Shown piece by piece: positions 49,416 through 58,517 of a stretch of DNA of 64,000 nucleotides (positions are counted from its first letter, which is position 1; each line of letters begins with the position of its first letter). The notes below the pieces were generated by a model that did no database searches, had not been told where the DNA came from, and saw nothing but the letters and a program-made list of their open reading frames with translations. The DNA comes from DATMGU01 sp035555315. Lineage in GTDB: Bacteria; Pseudomonadota; Alphaproteobacteria; ATCC43930; CGMCC-115725. Position numbers and translations under genes: made by a program. The stretch spans positions 1 to 64,000 of the forward strand of contig DATMGU010000060.1 of NCBI GenBank assembly GCA_035555315.1, given 5' to 3'.

Positions 49416-52343
49416 TCAAAGCACCCGAGCGACCTCCTCGATATCGAAGCACTCGATGATGTCGCCGACCTGGATGTCCGTATAATTCTCGAACGCCATG
49501 CCGCATTCATAGCCTTCGCGCACCTCGCGCACTTCTTCCTTGAAGCGCTTCAGGGTCTTCAGGCTGCCTTCGTGGATGACCACGTCCTCGCGCAGCAGGC
49601 GAACCTTGGCGCCCCGGCGAACCATGCCTTCGGTGATCATGCAGCCGGCGACCTTGCCGACCTTGGTGATGTTGAAGACCTCGCGGATCGACGCATTGCC
49701 CAGGAACTGTTCGCGCAGCGTCGGATCCAGCATGCCCGACAGGGCCTGCTTCATGTCGTCGATCACGTTGTAGATGATCGAGTAGTAGCGGATCTCGACA
49801 CCGTCGCGTCGTGCCTGGTCGCGCGCCTGGGGATTGGCTCGGACGTTGAAGCCGATCACCAAGGCCTTGGAGGCGGCGGCGAGATTGATGTCGCTCTCGT
49901 TGATGCCGCCGACCGCGGAATGCAGCACGCGCACCGACACTTCGTCAGTCCCGATGCCCTTGATGCTGGCCAGGATCGCTTCGAGCGAGCCCTGCACGTC
50001 GGACTTGATGACCACCGGGAATTCCTTGACCGCCCCCGAGGCGATCTGGGTGAACATCTCCTCGAGCGTGCCGCGCGCACCGGCGGCGGCAGTGGCATCA
50101 CGCCGGCGGCGCTGCCGGAAATCGGCGATGTCGCGGGCCCGGCCCTCGTTCTCGACCACCGAGAATTCGTCACCGGCATAGGGCGCGCCGTTAAGACCCA
50201 GCACTTCGATCGGCATGCTCGGCCCGGCTTCCTTGACGCTCTCGCCCTTGTCGTCGATCAGGGCGCGGACACGACCGGATTCGCTGCCGGCGACGAAGAT
50301 GTCGCCGACGCGCAAGGTACCGCGCTGCACCAGCACCGTGGCGACCGCGCCACGGCCGCGCTCCAGCTTCGCCTCGATGACGACACCCTCGGCCGCGCGA
50401 TCCGGATTGGCGCGCAGATCGAGGAGTTCCGCCTGCAGCAGGATGGTCTCTTCCAGCTTTTCGAGACCGGTCTTCTTCAGCGCCGAGACCTCGACATCGA
50501 GGATCTCGCCGCCCAGGCTTTCGACCACGATCTCGTGCTGCAACAAGGCCTGACGGACGCGGTTCGCGTCGGCATCGGGCTTATCCATCTTGTTGATGGC
50601 GACGATGATCGGCGCATTGGCCGCCCGCGCGTGACGGATGGCCTCGACCGTCTGTTCCTTGATGCCGTCATCGGCGGCGACGACCAGCACCACGATATCG
50701 GTGACATTGGCGCCGCGCGCGCGCATCGCGGTGAAGGCCTGATGGCCCGGGGTATCGATGAAGGTGATCTTCTGCCCGGTCTTCATCGTCACCTGATAGG
50801 CGCCGATATGCTGGGTGATGCCGCCAGCCTCGCCGCTTACCACATCGGTCGCCCGCAAGGCGTCGAGCAGCGACGTCTTGCCGTGATCGACGTGACCCAT
50901 GATGGTGACCACCGGGGCGCGGTGCTCCAGCGTCTCCGCCTCGTCCTCCACGCCCTTGAGGCCGATTTCGACATCGGATTCCGCGACACGCCGCAGATTG
51001 TGGCCGAACTCGGCGACGATCAGTTCGGCGGTATCCGCATCGATCGTCTGGTTGAGCGTCGCCATGACGCCGATGCGCATCAGCGCACGGACCACGTCCG
51101 TGCCTCGTTCGGCCATCCGGTTGGCGAGGTCGGCGACCGTGATCGCCTCCGGCACTACGACATCACGCACTACTTTTACCTGCTCCGAAGCCATCTGCTG
51201 AGCGCGTAGCTTTTCGCGCTCACGGGCACGGCGAACCGAGGCGAGCGAGCGCATGCGCTCCTCATCCTCATCCGACAATGCCCGGGAAATTGTGATCTTG
51301 CCGGGACGACGGCGCTGAAGATCGACCTTGGTTCGCGCCGGTACCGGCGTCTTGCGGGCATCGGTCCTGAGACCGCCGGGACCACGCTTCGGCGCGTCTT
51401 CAGGCTCCTCGGCCATCGGCTTCATCTTGCCGGCGGCGGTCAGGGCCGCGACCTTGGCGGCGGCGTTCTTGCCCGCCCGCTCGGCAACCTCGCGCCGGCT
51501 GTCATCCTCGACCTTCTGGCGCTTGGTGTCCTCGTCGGCCTTGCGGCGCGCCTCGACATCATTGACGGATTTCGAATCCTCCGCCTTGCGCTTGGCGTCT
51601 TCCTCGGCGCGCAGACGCGCCTCTTCCTCGGCCTTCTGCCGGGCGAGTTCGGCCTCGAGCTGGCGGCGCCCGGCATCGATCTCGGCCTGGCGGCGCGCCT
51701 GTTCCTCGGCGCGGATCGACGATTGCAGCGCCTTAACGCGGGCCGCGCGCTCCTCATCGGTCAGCGTGCGCGGCTGGAGCCGACGGGTCGGCTGCTCGGC
51801 CGCCCTGACCGGCGCCGGCGGCGCGACCGGGGTCGGCAGCGGGGGGGCCGTCATGATCGGTCCCTGGCGGGGACGCGGCGGCGCCACGACGGGCGCCGGC
51901 TCGGCCACCACGGGTTCGGCGGCGGGTGCCGCCGGCGCGGTTACCGTCGGCTCCGCGACGACAGGCACCGCCGGTTCAGCACGCGCCTCGACCGGCTCGG
52001 CGACCATCGGCTGAGGCTGGGCCACGATTTCAGCGACCGGCACCGCGACGGGGGCCGGAGCGCTTGCACCGTCGGCCGCGGGTGCCTGAGCGGGACGGAT
52101 GGTCGGCGCCACCGGCCGTGCCGGCGCAACCGCGGGCGCCAACGACGCGGGCTCGACCCGCTCGGGCAATCCGCCGCCGAGGCTGCGCTTTTTCTTGACC
52201 TCGACCGTGACGGTCTTGGAACGGCCATGGGAAAAGCTCTGGCGGACCTGATTGGCCTCCAATGGACGCTTCAGCTCCAGCCTGCCGCCCGGACGGGCGA
52301 GGGTCAGCGGCCGCTTGGTCTCTTGTTCGTTGCTATCGGTCAT
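49416..52343 (-). CDS. infB: Translation initiation factor IF-2
   Basis: The 975-residue GTPase places initiator tRNA on the ribosome. The N-terminal IF2-associated segment (KRPLTLARPGGRLELKRPLEANQVRQSFSHGRSKTVTVEVKKKR) is followed by a long Ala/Pro/Val and charged Arg/Glu/Ala low-complexity region. The G domain then has GHVDHGKTSLLDALR, DTPGHQAF and NKMDKP, and domains II-IV end MAFENYTDIQVGDIIECFDIEEVARVL. The ATG at 52343 (MTDSNEQETK) is the family start; an open frame extends upstream. It is followed by a strong terminator. Confidence 0.96.
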   Translation of the reverse strand: MTDSNEQETKRPLTLARPGGRLELKRPLEANQVRQSFSHGRSKTVTVEVKKKRSLGGGLPERVEPASLAPAVAPARPVAPTIRPAQAPAADGASAPAPVAVPVAEIVAQPQPMVAEPVEARAEPAVPVVAEPTVTAPAAPAAEPVVAEPAPVVAPPRPRQGPIMTAPPLPTPVAPPAPVRAAEQPTRRLQPRTLTDEERAARVKALQSSIRAEEQARRQAEIDAGRRQLEAELARQKAEEEARLRAEEDAKRKAEDSKSVNDVEARRKADEDTKRQKVEDDSRREVAERAGKNAAAKVAALTAAGKMKPMAEEPEDAPKRGPGGLRTDARKTPVPARTKVDLQRRRPGKITISRALSDEDEERMRSLASVRRAREREKLRAQQMASEQVKVVRDVVVPEAITVADLANRMAERGTDVVRALMRIGVMATLNQTIDADTAELIVAEFGHNLRRVAESDVEIGLKGVEDEAETLEHRAPVVTIMGHVDHGKTSLLDALRATDVVSGEAGGITQHIGAYQVTMKTGQKITFIDTPGHQAFTAMRARGANVTDIVVLVVAADDGIKEQTVEAIRHARAANAPIIVAINKMDKPDADANRVRQALLQHEIVVESLGGEILDVEVSALKKTGLEKLEETILLQAELLDLRANPDRAAEGVVIEAKLERGRGAVATVLVQRGTLRVGDIFVAGSESGRVRALIDDKGESVKEAGPSMPIEVLGLNGAPYAGDEFSVVENEGRARDIADFRQRRRRDATAAAGARGTLEEMFTQIASGAVKEFPVVIKSDVQGSLEAILASIKGIGTDEVSVRVLHSAVGGINESDINLAAASKALVIGFNVRANPQARDQARRDGVEIRYYSIIYNVIDDMKQALSGMLDPTLREQFLGNASIREVFNITKVGKVAGCMITEGMVRRGAKVRLLREDVVIHEGSLKTLKRFKEEVREVREGYECGMAFENYTDIQVGDIIECFDIEEVARVL

Positions 52344-52691
52344 ATTGTCCCGGTACCAATCCATCCTTGTGGTGCACGAGCACCGGCCCAACTTGTCGCG
52401 CGGCACATCAGCACCGCCGTCATCCCATAGGCGAACATCGCGGCATACTCAGTGCCCATCGGGGCATCATCCGAGACCGCGTTCGCCGCCCAAATCCTCG
52501 CTCCACCGTCCCGCCGACCGCCGCCGAAAGGTTTGGCGACCCGGCGCGCGACCGCCACGCCGACTTCACCGTTCACACCAGCAACGATGGCCTCGCAACC
52601 CTGCCGGGATGCGGAGCGATCCTTAGTATCGCATAGACTCAGGGTCCGGCTCAAACCCGATGCGTCGCGATACCGCCACTTTACGCGCAGG
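52344..52691 (-). other. 348-base gap between ylxR and infB, with a doubtful 104-residue ORF
   Basis: No recognised gene lies here. A minus-strand frame (52654-52340, 104 residues, Ala/Gly/Arg-rich) ends in a TGA that overlaps the infB ATG, a coupling-like layout, but its composition is that of chance GC-rich DNA and I recognise no family. GTATCGC (about 52627-52633) and GCGATAC (about 52667-52673) form a widely spaced inverted repeat. The stretch could be the infB leader with its own promoter. Confidence 0.3.
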
Positions 52692-53363
52692 TCAGCCCCT
52701 CGCCGGTGGCTTCACCCCGCCGCGCGCCGCGCGACCTTGCGCCTTGGGCAAGGTCGGCGCCCGGCGCAAACCATCGAGCCTGGCGATATCCGCCAGCAGC
52801 CGATCCGCCAGCCGGCCCGGGCCGATCGCCCCATGGGCGACGAACTCTCGACCGAAGGCCTGGCCCAACTCCACGCCGCTCAACGCCGTGCCGACCGGCA
52901 AACCGGGCGCCAAGGCGGCGATCTTGTCACGCCCGCCCGCCGCCCCGTCGGAGGCGGCCAACAAGACCGCGACGCGCCCCGCGCGCAACGCGCCGCCGAC
53001 CTTCTCGAACCCGGCGACCGCCTGACCCGCGCGGCGCGCCAGCCCAATCAGATTGCCGCAACGCCGCACCAGCAGCGCCTCGACCTGTTCGGCCAGATCC
53101 ACGGCCACCTTGACCGGGCGTCTGGCGGCGCGGTCGAACGCCTTGCGGCGCAGCGCCTCGTCGAACTCGGCTCGGCCGGAAGTCAGCCAGAACCCCCGGC
53201 CGGGCAGACGCTCCTCGATATCCGGCACCACCACGCCCTCCGGGCTCACCACGAACCGAACCAGCTCCGCCTTCGGCCGGCTGACGCCGCCGATGATGCA
53301 GCGGCGCAGCGGGCCGGTTTCCTCGGGCGTATCCTCCGCCTCATCGACACCCGACGTCCCCAA
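52692..53363 (-). CDS. ylxR: YlxR (DUF448) RNA-binding domain fused to an L7Ae-like (YlxQ) domain
   Basis: The 223-residue protein has an N-terminal YlxR domain (RRCIIGGVSRPKAELVRFVVSPEGVVVPDIEERLPGRGFWLTSGRAEFDEALRRKAF) and a C-terminal L7Ae-like domain (LIGLARRAGQAVAGFEKVGGALRAGRVAVLLAASDGAAGGRDKIAAL). Both families bind RNA; YlxR homologues have been linked to RNase P. In many bacteria these are two genes between nusA and infB, and the fusion is usual in alphaproteobacteria. No in-frame ATG is found; the TTG at 53363 is a tentative start. Confidence 0.88.
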   Translation of the reverse strand: MGTSGVDEAEDTPEETGPLRRCIIGGVSRPKAELVRFVVSPEGVVVPDIEERLPGRGFWLTSGRAEFDEALRRKAFDRAARRPVKVAVDLAEQVEALLVRRCGNLIGLARRAGQAVAGFEKVGGALRAGRVAVLLAASDGAAGGRDKIAALAPGLPVGTALSGVELGQAFGREFVAHGAIGPGRLADRLLADIARLDGLRRAPTLPKAQGRAARGGVKPPARG

Positions 53364-53430
53364 CTCGATCGATGATGGCGCATCAAACGATGACGGAGGG
53401 GTGTCCTGATGGGCGTCTATAACGGGCAGC

Positions 53431-54960
53431 TCAGGTGGTCGGGGCAGCGGAGCCGTCCTCGGCGAACCAATGAGCGCGCGCGGCCATGATGATCGCGTTC
53501 GCCGCCGCCTCTTCCAGCTTGCCCGTATCCTTCATCATCTCGATGAGCTCGTCGCCGGCCAGATCGGCCAGATCGTCCAGCGTCTTGATCCCTTCCTCGC
53601 CCAGCTTCGCCACCATGCCGGGGGTCAACCCGTCGATCTCGGCGAGCTCGTCGGTGACGCCCAACTCCCGACGACGCTCCTCGAAGAAGGCATTCTGCTC
53701 TTCCAGGAAGTGCCGGGCGCGCGCCTGGAGTTCGGAGGCGACATCCTCGTCGAAGCCTTCGATCCCGGCGAGATCGTCGAGCGGCACGAAGCCGACTTCC
53801 TCGACCGAGGTGAAACCTTCGGTGACCAACAGATGGGCGATGACGTCATCGACGTCCAGCGCCTCGATGAACATTTGGCTCCGCGTACGCACCTCTTCGG
53901 TCCGCCGCTCGGATTCCTCGGCCTCGGTCAGGATATCGATATCCCAGCCGGTGAGCTGCGAGGCGAGCCGCACATTCTGGCCGCGCCGGCCGATCGCCAG
54001 GCTGAGCTGATCGTCGGGAACGACGACCTCGATCCGCCGCTGCTCCTCGTCCATGACGACCTTGGCAACCTCGGCGGGGGCCAGCGCGTTCACGACGAAG
54101 GTCGCGGGATCGGTCGAATAGGGAATGATGTCGATCTTCTCGCCCTGCAGCTCGCCGACCACCGCCTGGACGCGGCTGCCGCGCATGCCGACGCAGGCGC
54201 CGACCGGATCGATGCTGCTGTCGTTCGAGATCACGCCGATCTTGGCGCGGCTGCCCGGATCGCGCGCGACCGAGCGAATCTCGATGATGCCGTCATAGAT
54301 CTCCGGCACTTCCTGGGCGAACAGCTTCGCCATGAATTGCGGATGGGTGCGCGACAGGAAAATCTGCGGGCCGCGCGGCTCCGGCCGGACGTCGTAGATA
54401 TAGGCGCGGACGCGCTCGCCCTGGCGAAAGCTCTCGCGCGGCAGCAATTCGTCGCGGCGCAGGATCGCCTCGGCGCGGCCCAGATCGACCATGACGTTGC
54501 CGAATTCGACGCGCTTCACCAGACCGTTGACGATCTCGCCCATGCGGTCCTTGTACTCGTTGAACTGCCGCTGCCGCTCCGCGTCGCGGACGCGCTGCAC
54601 GATCACCTGCTTGGCGGTCTGCGCCGCGATCCGGCCGAAATCGATCGGCGGCAGCGGGTCGGTGATGAAATCGCCGACCTGCGCGTCCGGATCGAGCTCG
54701 CGGGCCGCGGCCAGCGTCATCTGCGTCGCCTCGTTCTCGATCGGATCGGCGACCTCGCGAAAGCGCATCAGCCGGATCTCGCCGGTCTTGCGATCGATCT
54801 CGGCGCGAATGTCGTATTCCTGGCCGTATTTCGAGCGTCCGGCTTTCTGGATCGCCTGTTCCATCGCCTCGAGCACTTCGTCGCGCTCGATGCCCTTGTC
54901 GCGCGCTACCGTGTCGGCGACCTGCAACAGCTCGGGGCGGGCGGCAAGCGATACATCCAT
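53431..54960 (-). CDS. nusA: Transcription termination/antitermination protein NusA
   Basis: The 509-residue protein has the N-terminal RNA polymerase-binding domain (LLQVADTVARDKGIERDEVLEAMEQAIQKAGRSKYG), an S1 domain (VNGLVKRVEFGNVMVDLGRAEAILRRDELLPRE), two KH domains (VGACVGMRGSRVQAVVGEL, LSLAIGRRGQNVRLASQLTGWDIDI) and C-terminal helix-hairpin-helix repeats. It controls pausing, termination and antitermination. It lies downstream of rimP and upstream of ylxR-infB, the universal operon order. Confidence 0.97.
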   Translation of the reverse strand: MDVSLAARPELLQVADTVARDKGIERDEVLEAMEQAIQKAGRSKYGQEYDIRAEIDRKTGEIRLMRFREVADPIENEATQMTLAAARELDPDAQVGDFITDPLPPIDFGRIAAQTAKQVIVQRVRDAERQRQFNEYKDRMGEIVNGLVKRVEFGNVMVDLGRAEAILRRDELLPRESFRQGERVRAYIYDVRPEPRGPQIFLSRTHPQFMAKLFAQEVPEIYDGIIEIRSVARDPGSRAKIGVISNDSSIDPVGACVGMRGSRVQAVVGELQGEKIDIIPYSTDPATFVVNALAPAEVAKVVMDEEQRRIEVVVPDDQLSLAIGRRGQNVRLASQLTGWDIDILTEAEESERRTEEVRTRSQMFIEALDVDDVIAHLLVTEGFTSVEEVGFVPLDDLAGIEGFDEDVASELQARARHFLEEQNAFFEERRRELGVTDELAEIDGLTPGMVAKLGEEGIKTLDDLADLAGDELIEMMKDTGKLEEAAANAIIMAARAHWFAEDGSAAPTT

Positions 54961-55070
54961 GATCTGTCTCTTCGTGTTTGGGAGGTGCCGACACCCGACC
55001 GGGTCGACGGCGCCACCATGCTAATTTCGATAGTCGAGAGCCTGGGGTACCGATCTAGGTACCTGGCTCG

Positions 55071-55601
55071 TTATGCGACCGGATCCGCCGCTTTCACCGC
55101 CGCATCGCGCGCCGCCTGGTGGGCCCGTTGCGTCGCCTGAATAAGCTCGTCGGTCAGCAGCAGCTTGGCGCGGTACACGTCCGACAGCGGCACCGCCACG
55201 CGTTGCCCCTCGACATCGAGCGCCACATCGTCGCCGATCATGCCGAGCAGCTTGCCGCGAAACCGCTTGCGCCCGTCATGCGGGCGGCTCGTCTCAAGCT
55301 TCGCCTCGTAGCCGGCGAAGCGTTCGTAATCCTGACGGGTGACCAGCGGCCGGTCGATGCCGGGCGAGGTCACCTCCAGCGCGTAGGCCACCGGGATCGG
55401 ATCCTCGACATCGAGCAAGGCCGATACGGCGCGGCTGATATCGGCGCAGTGCTCGACCGTCATCGCCGTGCCATCCGCGGGTTCGGCCATGATCTGCAAG
55501 GTCGGCCGCGCGCCGCCGCCATAGGTGACGCGCACCACCCGAAACCCCATGGCCTCGAGCGAGGGGGTGATGATGCGTTCGATGCTGCCGATTTCCGTCA
55601 A
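55071..55601 (-). CDS. rimP: Ribosome maturation factor RimP
   Basis: This protein of about 176 residues aids 30S assembly. Conserved parts are ERIITPSLEAMGFRVVRVTYGG, VEHCADISRAVSALLDVEDPIPVAYALEVTSPGIDRPL and the C-terminal Sm-like fold (FRGKLLGMIGDDVALDVEGQRVAVPLSDVYRAKL). The start is unclear. A TTG at 55601 (MTEIGSIERI) fits the family; a GTG at 55655 is open but lies inside a terminator hairpin. It precedes nusA by 110 bases. Confidence 0.92.
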   Translation of the reverse strand: MTEIGSIERIITPSLEAMGFRVVRVTYGGGARPTLQIMAEPADGTAMTVEHCADISRAVSALLDVEDPIPVAYALEVTSPGIDRPLVTRQDYERFAGYEAKLETSRPHDGRKRFRGKLLGMIGDDVALDVEGQRVAVPLSDVYRAKLLLTDELIQATQRAHQAARDAAVKAADPVA

Positions 55602-55623
55602 CGCTGCCGTTCCGTCCCATTCA

Positions 55624-55656
55624 GCAAAAGGCAAAAAGGTGAGCCGAGGGCCCACC
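55624..55656 (-). terminator. Intrinsic terminator between trmB and rimP
   Basis: On the minus strand GGTGGGCC (55656-55649) and GGCTCACC (55645-55638) form an 8-bp stem with one G-U pair and a 3-base loop, followed by TTTTTGCCTTTT. It would end the metK-trmB transcript just before rimP. Confidence 0.65.
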
Positions 55657-55753
55657 GATTTGTGCCGTTTTAGTCATCAATGGGATCTGAGCTTGGGCGC
55701 AATATAGTCAAAACCCACGGAGTCGCAAGGCCGCAGTATCGCGCCCACATCCG

Positions 55754-56578
55754 TCAGCCTTCCGAAGTATTCCGGGGACGACGGCGCAACCGCAGGAAGG
55801 TCGGCGGGCGTCCGGCCTCGATTCCTTTGCGTTCGTAGCGGGTTTGCGGCCAATCGTCCGGACGGTGGCGCCAATCCGCCGGACCCTGGACCTGCCAGTC
55901 GAAGGCGGGATGGATCGGCGCCAGCGAGAGCATCTGGCGCAGATAATCGACATGATCAGTCGCCAACCGTAATTCGGCGCCATCGGCCATCACCACCGCC
56001 AGCCGATCGAGCGTCGACCGGGAGATCAGCCGCCGCTTGTGGTGCCTGGCCTTGCGCCATGGGTCGGGGAACAGCACGAACACCCGATCGATCGAAGCGA
56101 CCGGCAGTGCGTCCAGCACCCGGCGGGCATCCTCGACCATCAGCCGCAAATTATCGAGCGCCGGCGCGCCGGCCGCGACCCGGCGGTCGAGCGCCGCCAG
56201 CAAAGTGACGATGCCGTTCTCATAGACCTCGCAGCCGATCAGGCCGATATCCGGATGGGCGGCCGCCTGGGCGGCCAGATGTTCGCCACCGCCGAAACCG
56301 ATCTCCAGCCAAGCGCCGGTCACCGGCTTCGAGAACATTCCCCGTGGCCCGAGGGCCGCGAGCTGGTCGAGCCCAACCCGCAGCCGGGGCAGGACCTCGT
56401 CCATCAAGACCTGTTGGCCGAGCCGCAACTTGTGGCCGCGGCGGCGGCCATAGAGCCGTTCCGCGCCTGGATTCGCCGGGGTATTTTCTGGGGTAGCTGG
56501 GGTATTTTCTGGGGTAATCGTCGCGCCCGACGTGACATCGGCCACCGGGCTCGCCACGGAGGCCCGGTGGCCAGTCAT
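55754..56578 (-). CDS. trmB: tRNA (guanine-N7-)-methyltransferase
   Basis: The 274-residue enzyme makes m7G46 in tRNA. SAM-binding WLEIGFGGGEHLAAQAAAHPDIGLIGCEVYENGI and the catalytic region VFVLFPDPWRKARHHKRRLIS are diagnostic, with LRLATDHVDYLRQM and TRYERKGIEAGRPPTFLRL following. The N-terminal extension carries a duplicated TPENTPA (residues about 22-35) from a 21-bp tandem repeat. The start is the ATG at 56578, 10 bases after metK. Confidence 0.94.
   Translation of the reverse strand: MTGHRASVASPVADVTSGATITPENTPATPENTPANPGAERLYGRRRGHKLRLGQQVLMDEVLPRLRVGLDQLAALGPRGMFSKPVTGAWLEIGFGGGEHLAAQAAAHPDIGLIGCEVYENGIVTLLAALDRRVAAGAPALDNLRLMVEDARRVLDALPVASIDRVFVLFPDPWRKARHHKRRLISRSTLDRLAVVMADGAELRLATDHVDYLRQMLSLAPIHPAFDWQVQGPADWRHRPDDWPQTRYERKGIEAGRPPTFLRLRRRPRNTSEG
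56478..56519. repeat. 21-bp tandem duplication in the 5' end of trmB
   Basis: Two 21-bp units (56478-56498 and 56499-56519) share their first 18 bases, GGGGTATTTTCTGGGGTA. They are in frame and encode TPENTPA twice on the minus strand. Confidence 0.85.
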
Positions 56579-56588
56579 CAGCGGATCC

Positions 56589-57782
<1,194 letters not shown>

Positions 57783-57802
57783 CGCCAGCCGCCCGGCCGA
57801 GG

Positions 57803-57834
57803 AACTGTCAAATATGTTGGATGCGCGGACAGTT
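57803..57834 (-). other. Hairpin in the metK leader
   Basis: AACTGTC and GACAGTT form a perfect 7-bp stem around an 18-base loop, about 20 bases upstream of the metK ATG on the minus strand. It does not match the SAM riboswitch classes I know. It may still affect translation. Confidence 0.4.
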
Positions 57835-57852
57835 TTACCCGCGACGCGACCT

Positions 57853-57881
57853 TAATGAAAGAGAGCGTACGGCGGCGTCAA
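57853..57881 (-). promoter_or_regulatory. Probable metK promoter
   Basis: On the minus strand TTGACG (57881-57876) is followed after exactly 17 bases by TCATTA (57858-57853). Transcription would start about 65 bases upstream of the metK ATG. Confidence 0.5.
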
Positions 57882-57930
57882 GGGTTTTCACCCCGGCCAC
57901 CTCAACACCCCGGCGCAACGCGCCGGGCGA

Positions 57931-58386
57931 TCACATCTGATCGCCGGCGCCCAGGGACTTCACCAGTTCGAACAAGCGCCGCCGCACGGCCGGGTCGGTG
58001 ATGCGATAATAGGCGCGAACCAGCTCCAGCGTCTCGCGCCGAGCCAAGGGATCACCCTCGAAGCGCGGCGGCGGATCTTCCGACAAACCGGACCCGATGG
58101 GATATTGGACATGATCGAGATCGGCGAAGAAGAACTCGACCGGGACATCCAAAACCGCACTCAGCTCGTGCAGCCGACTGGCGCCGATCCGGTTGGCGCC
58201 GCGCTCGTATTTCTGAACCTGCTGGAACGTGAGGCCGATCGCTTCGCCCAGCTTTTCCTGGCTGAAACCGAGCAGGGTACGGCGCAGACGCACGCGCGCG
58301 CCGACATGGATGTCTACCGGATTGGGCTTATCCGATTTCTGGCGGCGGCGGACGGGCTTCTTGCGAACCGAATCAGATTGGATCAA
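57931..58386 (-). CDS. XRE-family helix-turn-helix regulator (R00410-like)
   Basis: The 151-residue protein has a Cro/C1-type helix-turn-helix (VDIHVGARVRLRRTLLGFSQEKLGEAIGLTFQQVQKYERGANRIGASRLHELSAVLDVPVEFFF, about residues 24-88) and a helical C-terminus (RRETLELVRAYYRITDPAVRRRLFELVKSLG). This family is conserved beside lnt and metK in alphaproteobacteria (R00410 of Sinorhizobium), and I know of no settled target. The start is taken as the TTG at 58386, nine bases after AGAGG; a TTG at 58395 is possible. Confidence 0.88.
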   Translation of the reverse strand: MIQSDSVRKKPVRRRQKSDKPNPVDIHVGARVRLRRTLLGFSQEKLGEAIGLTFQQVQKYERGANRIGASRLHELSAVLDVPVEFFFADLDHVQYPIGSGLSEDPPPRFEGDPLARRETLELVRAYYRITDPAVRRRLFELVKSLGAGDQM

Positions 58387-58517
58387 GGGTAACAACCTCT
58401 TTTCGATATTCTATCGGCGGACGTCGAGCAACTTAGGGTAATCAACCGGACAGGATACGCGCAATGTCGAATGCGTCACTGGTTTATCACAATCGGCGGT
58501 TTATCAACACCGCCGGG

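Noticed and set aside
55602..55655. GTG at 55655 as the start of rimP
   Set aside because: It lies in the stem of a terminator hairpin, and the extra 18 residues do not match RimP proteins.
57783..57852. SAM-II or SAM/SAH riboswitch in front of metK
   Set aside because: The conserved pseudoknot sequences I know for these classes are absent; only a simple hairpin is present.
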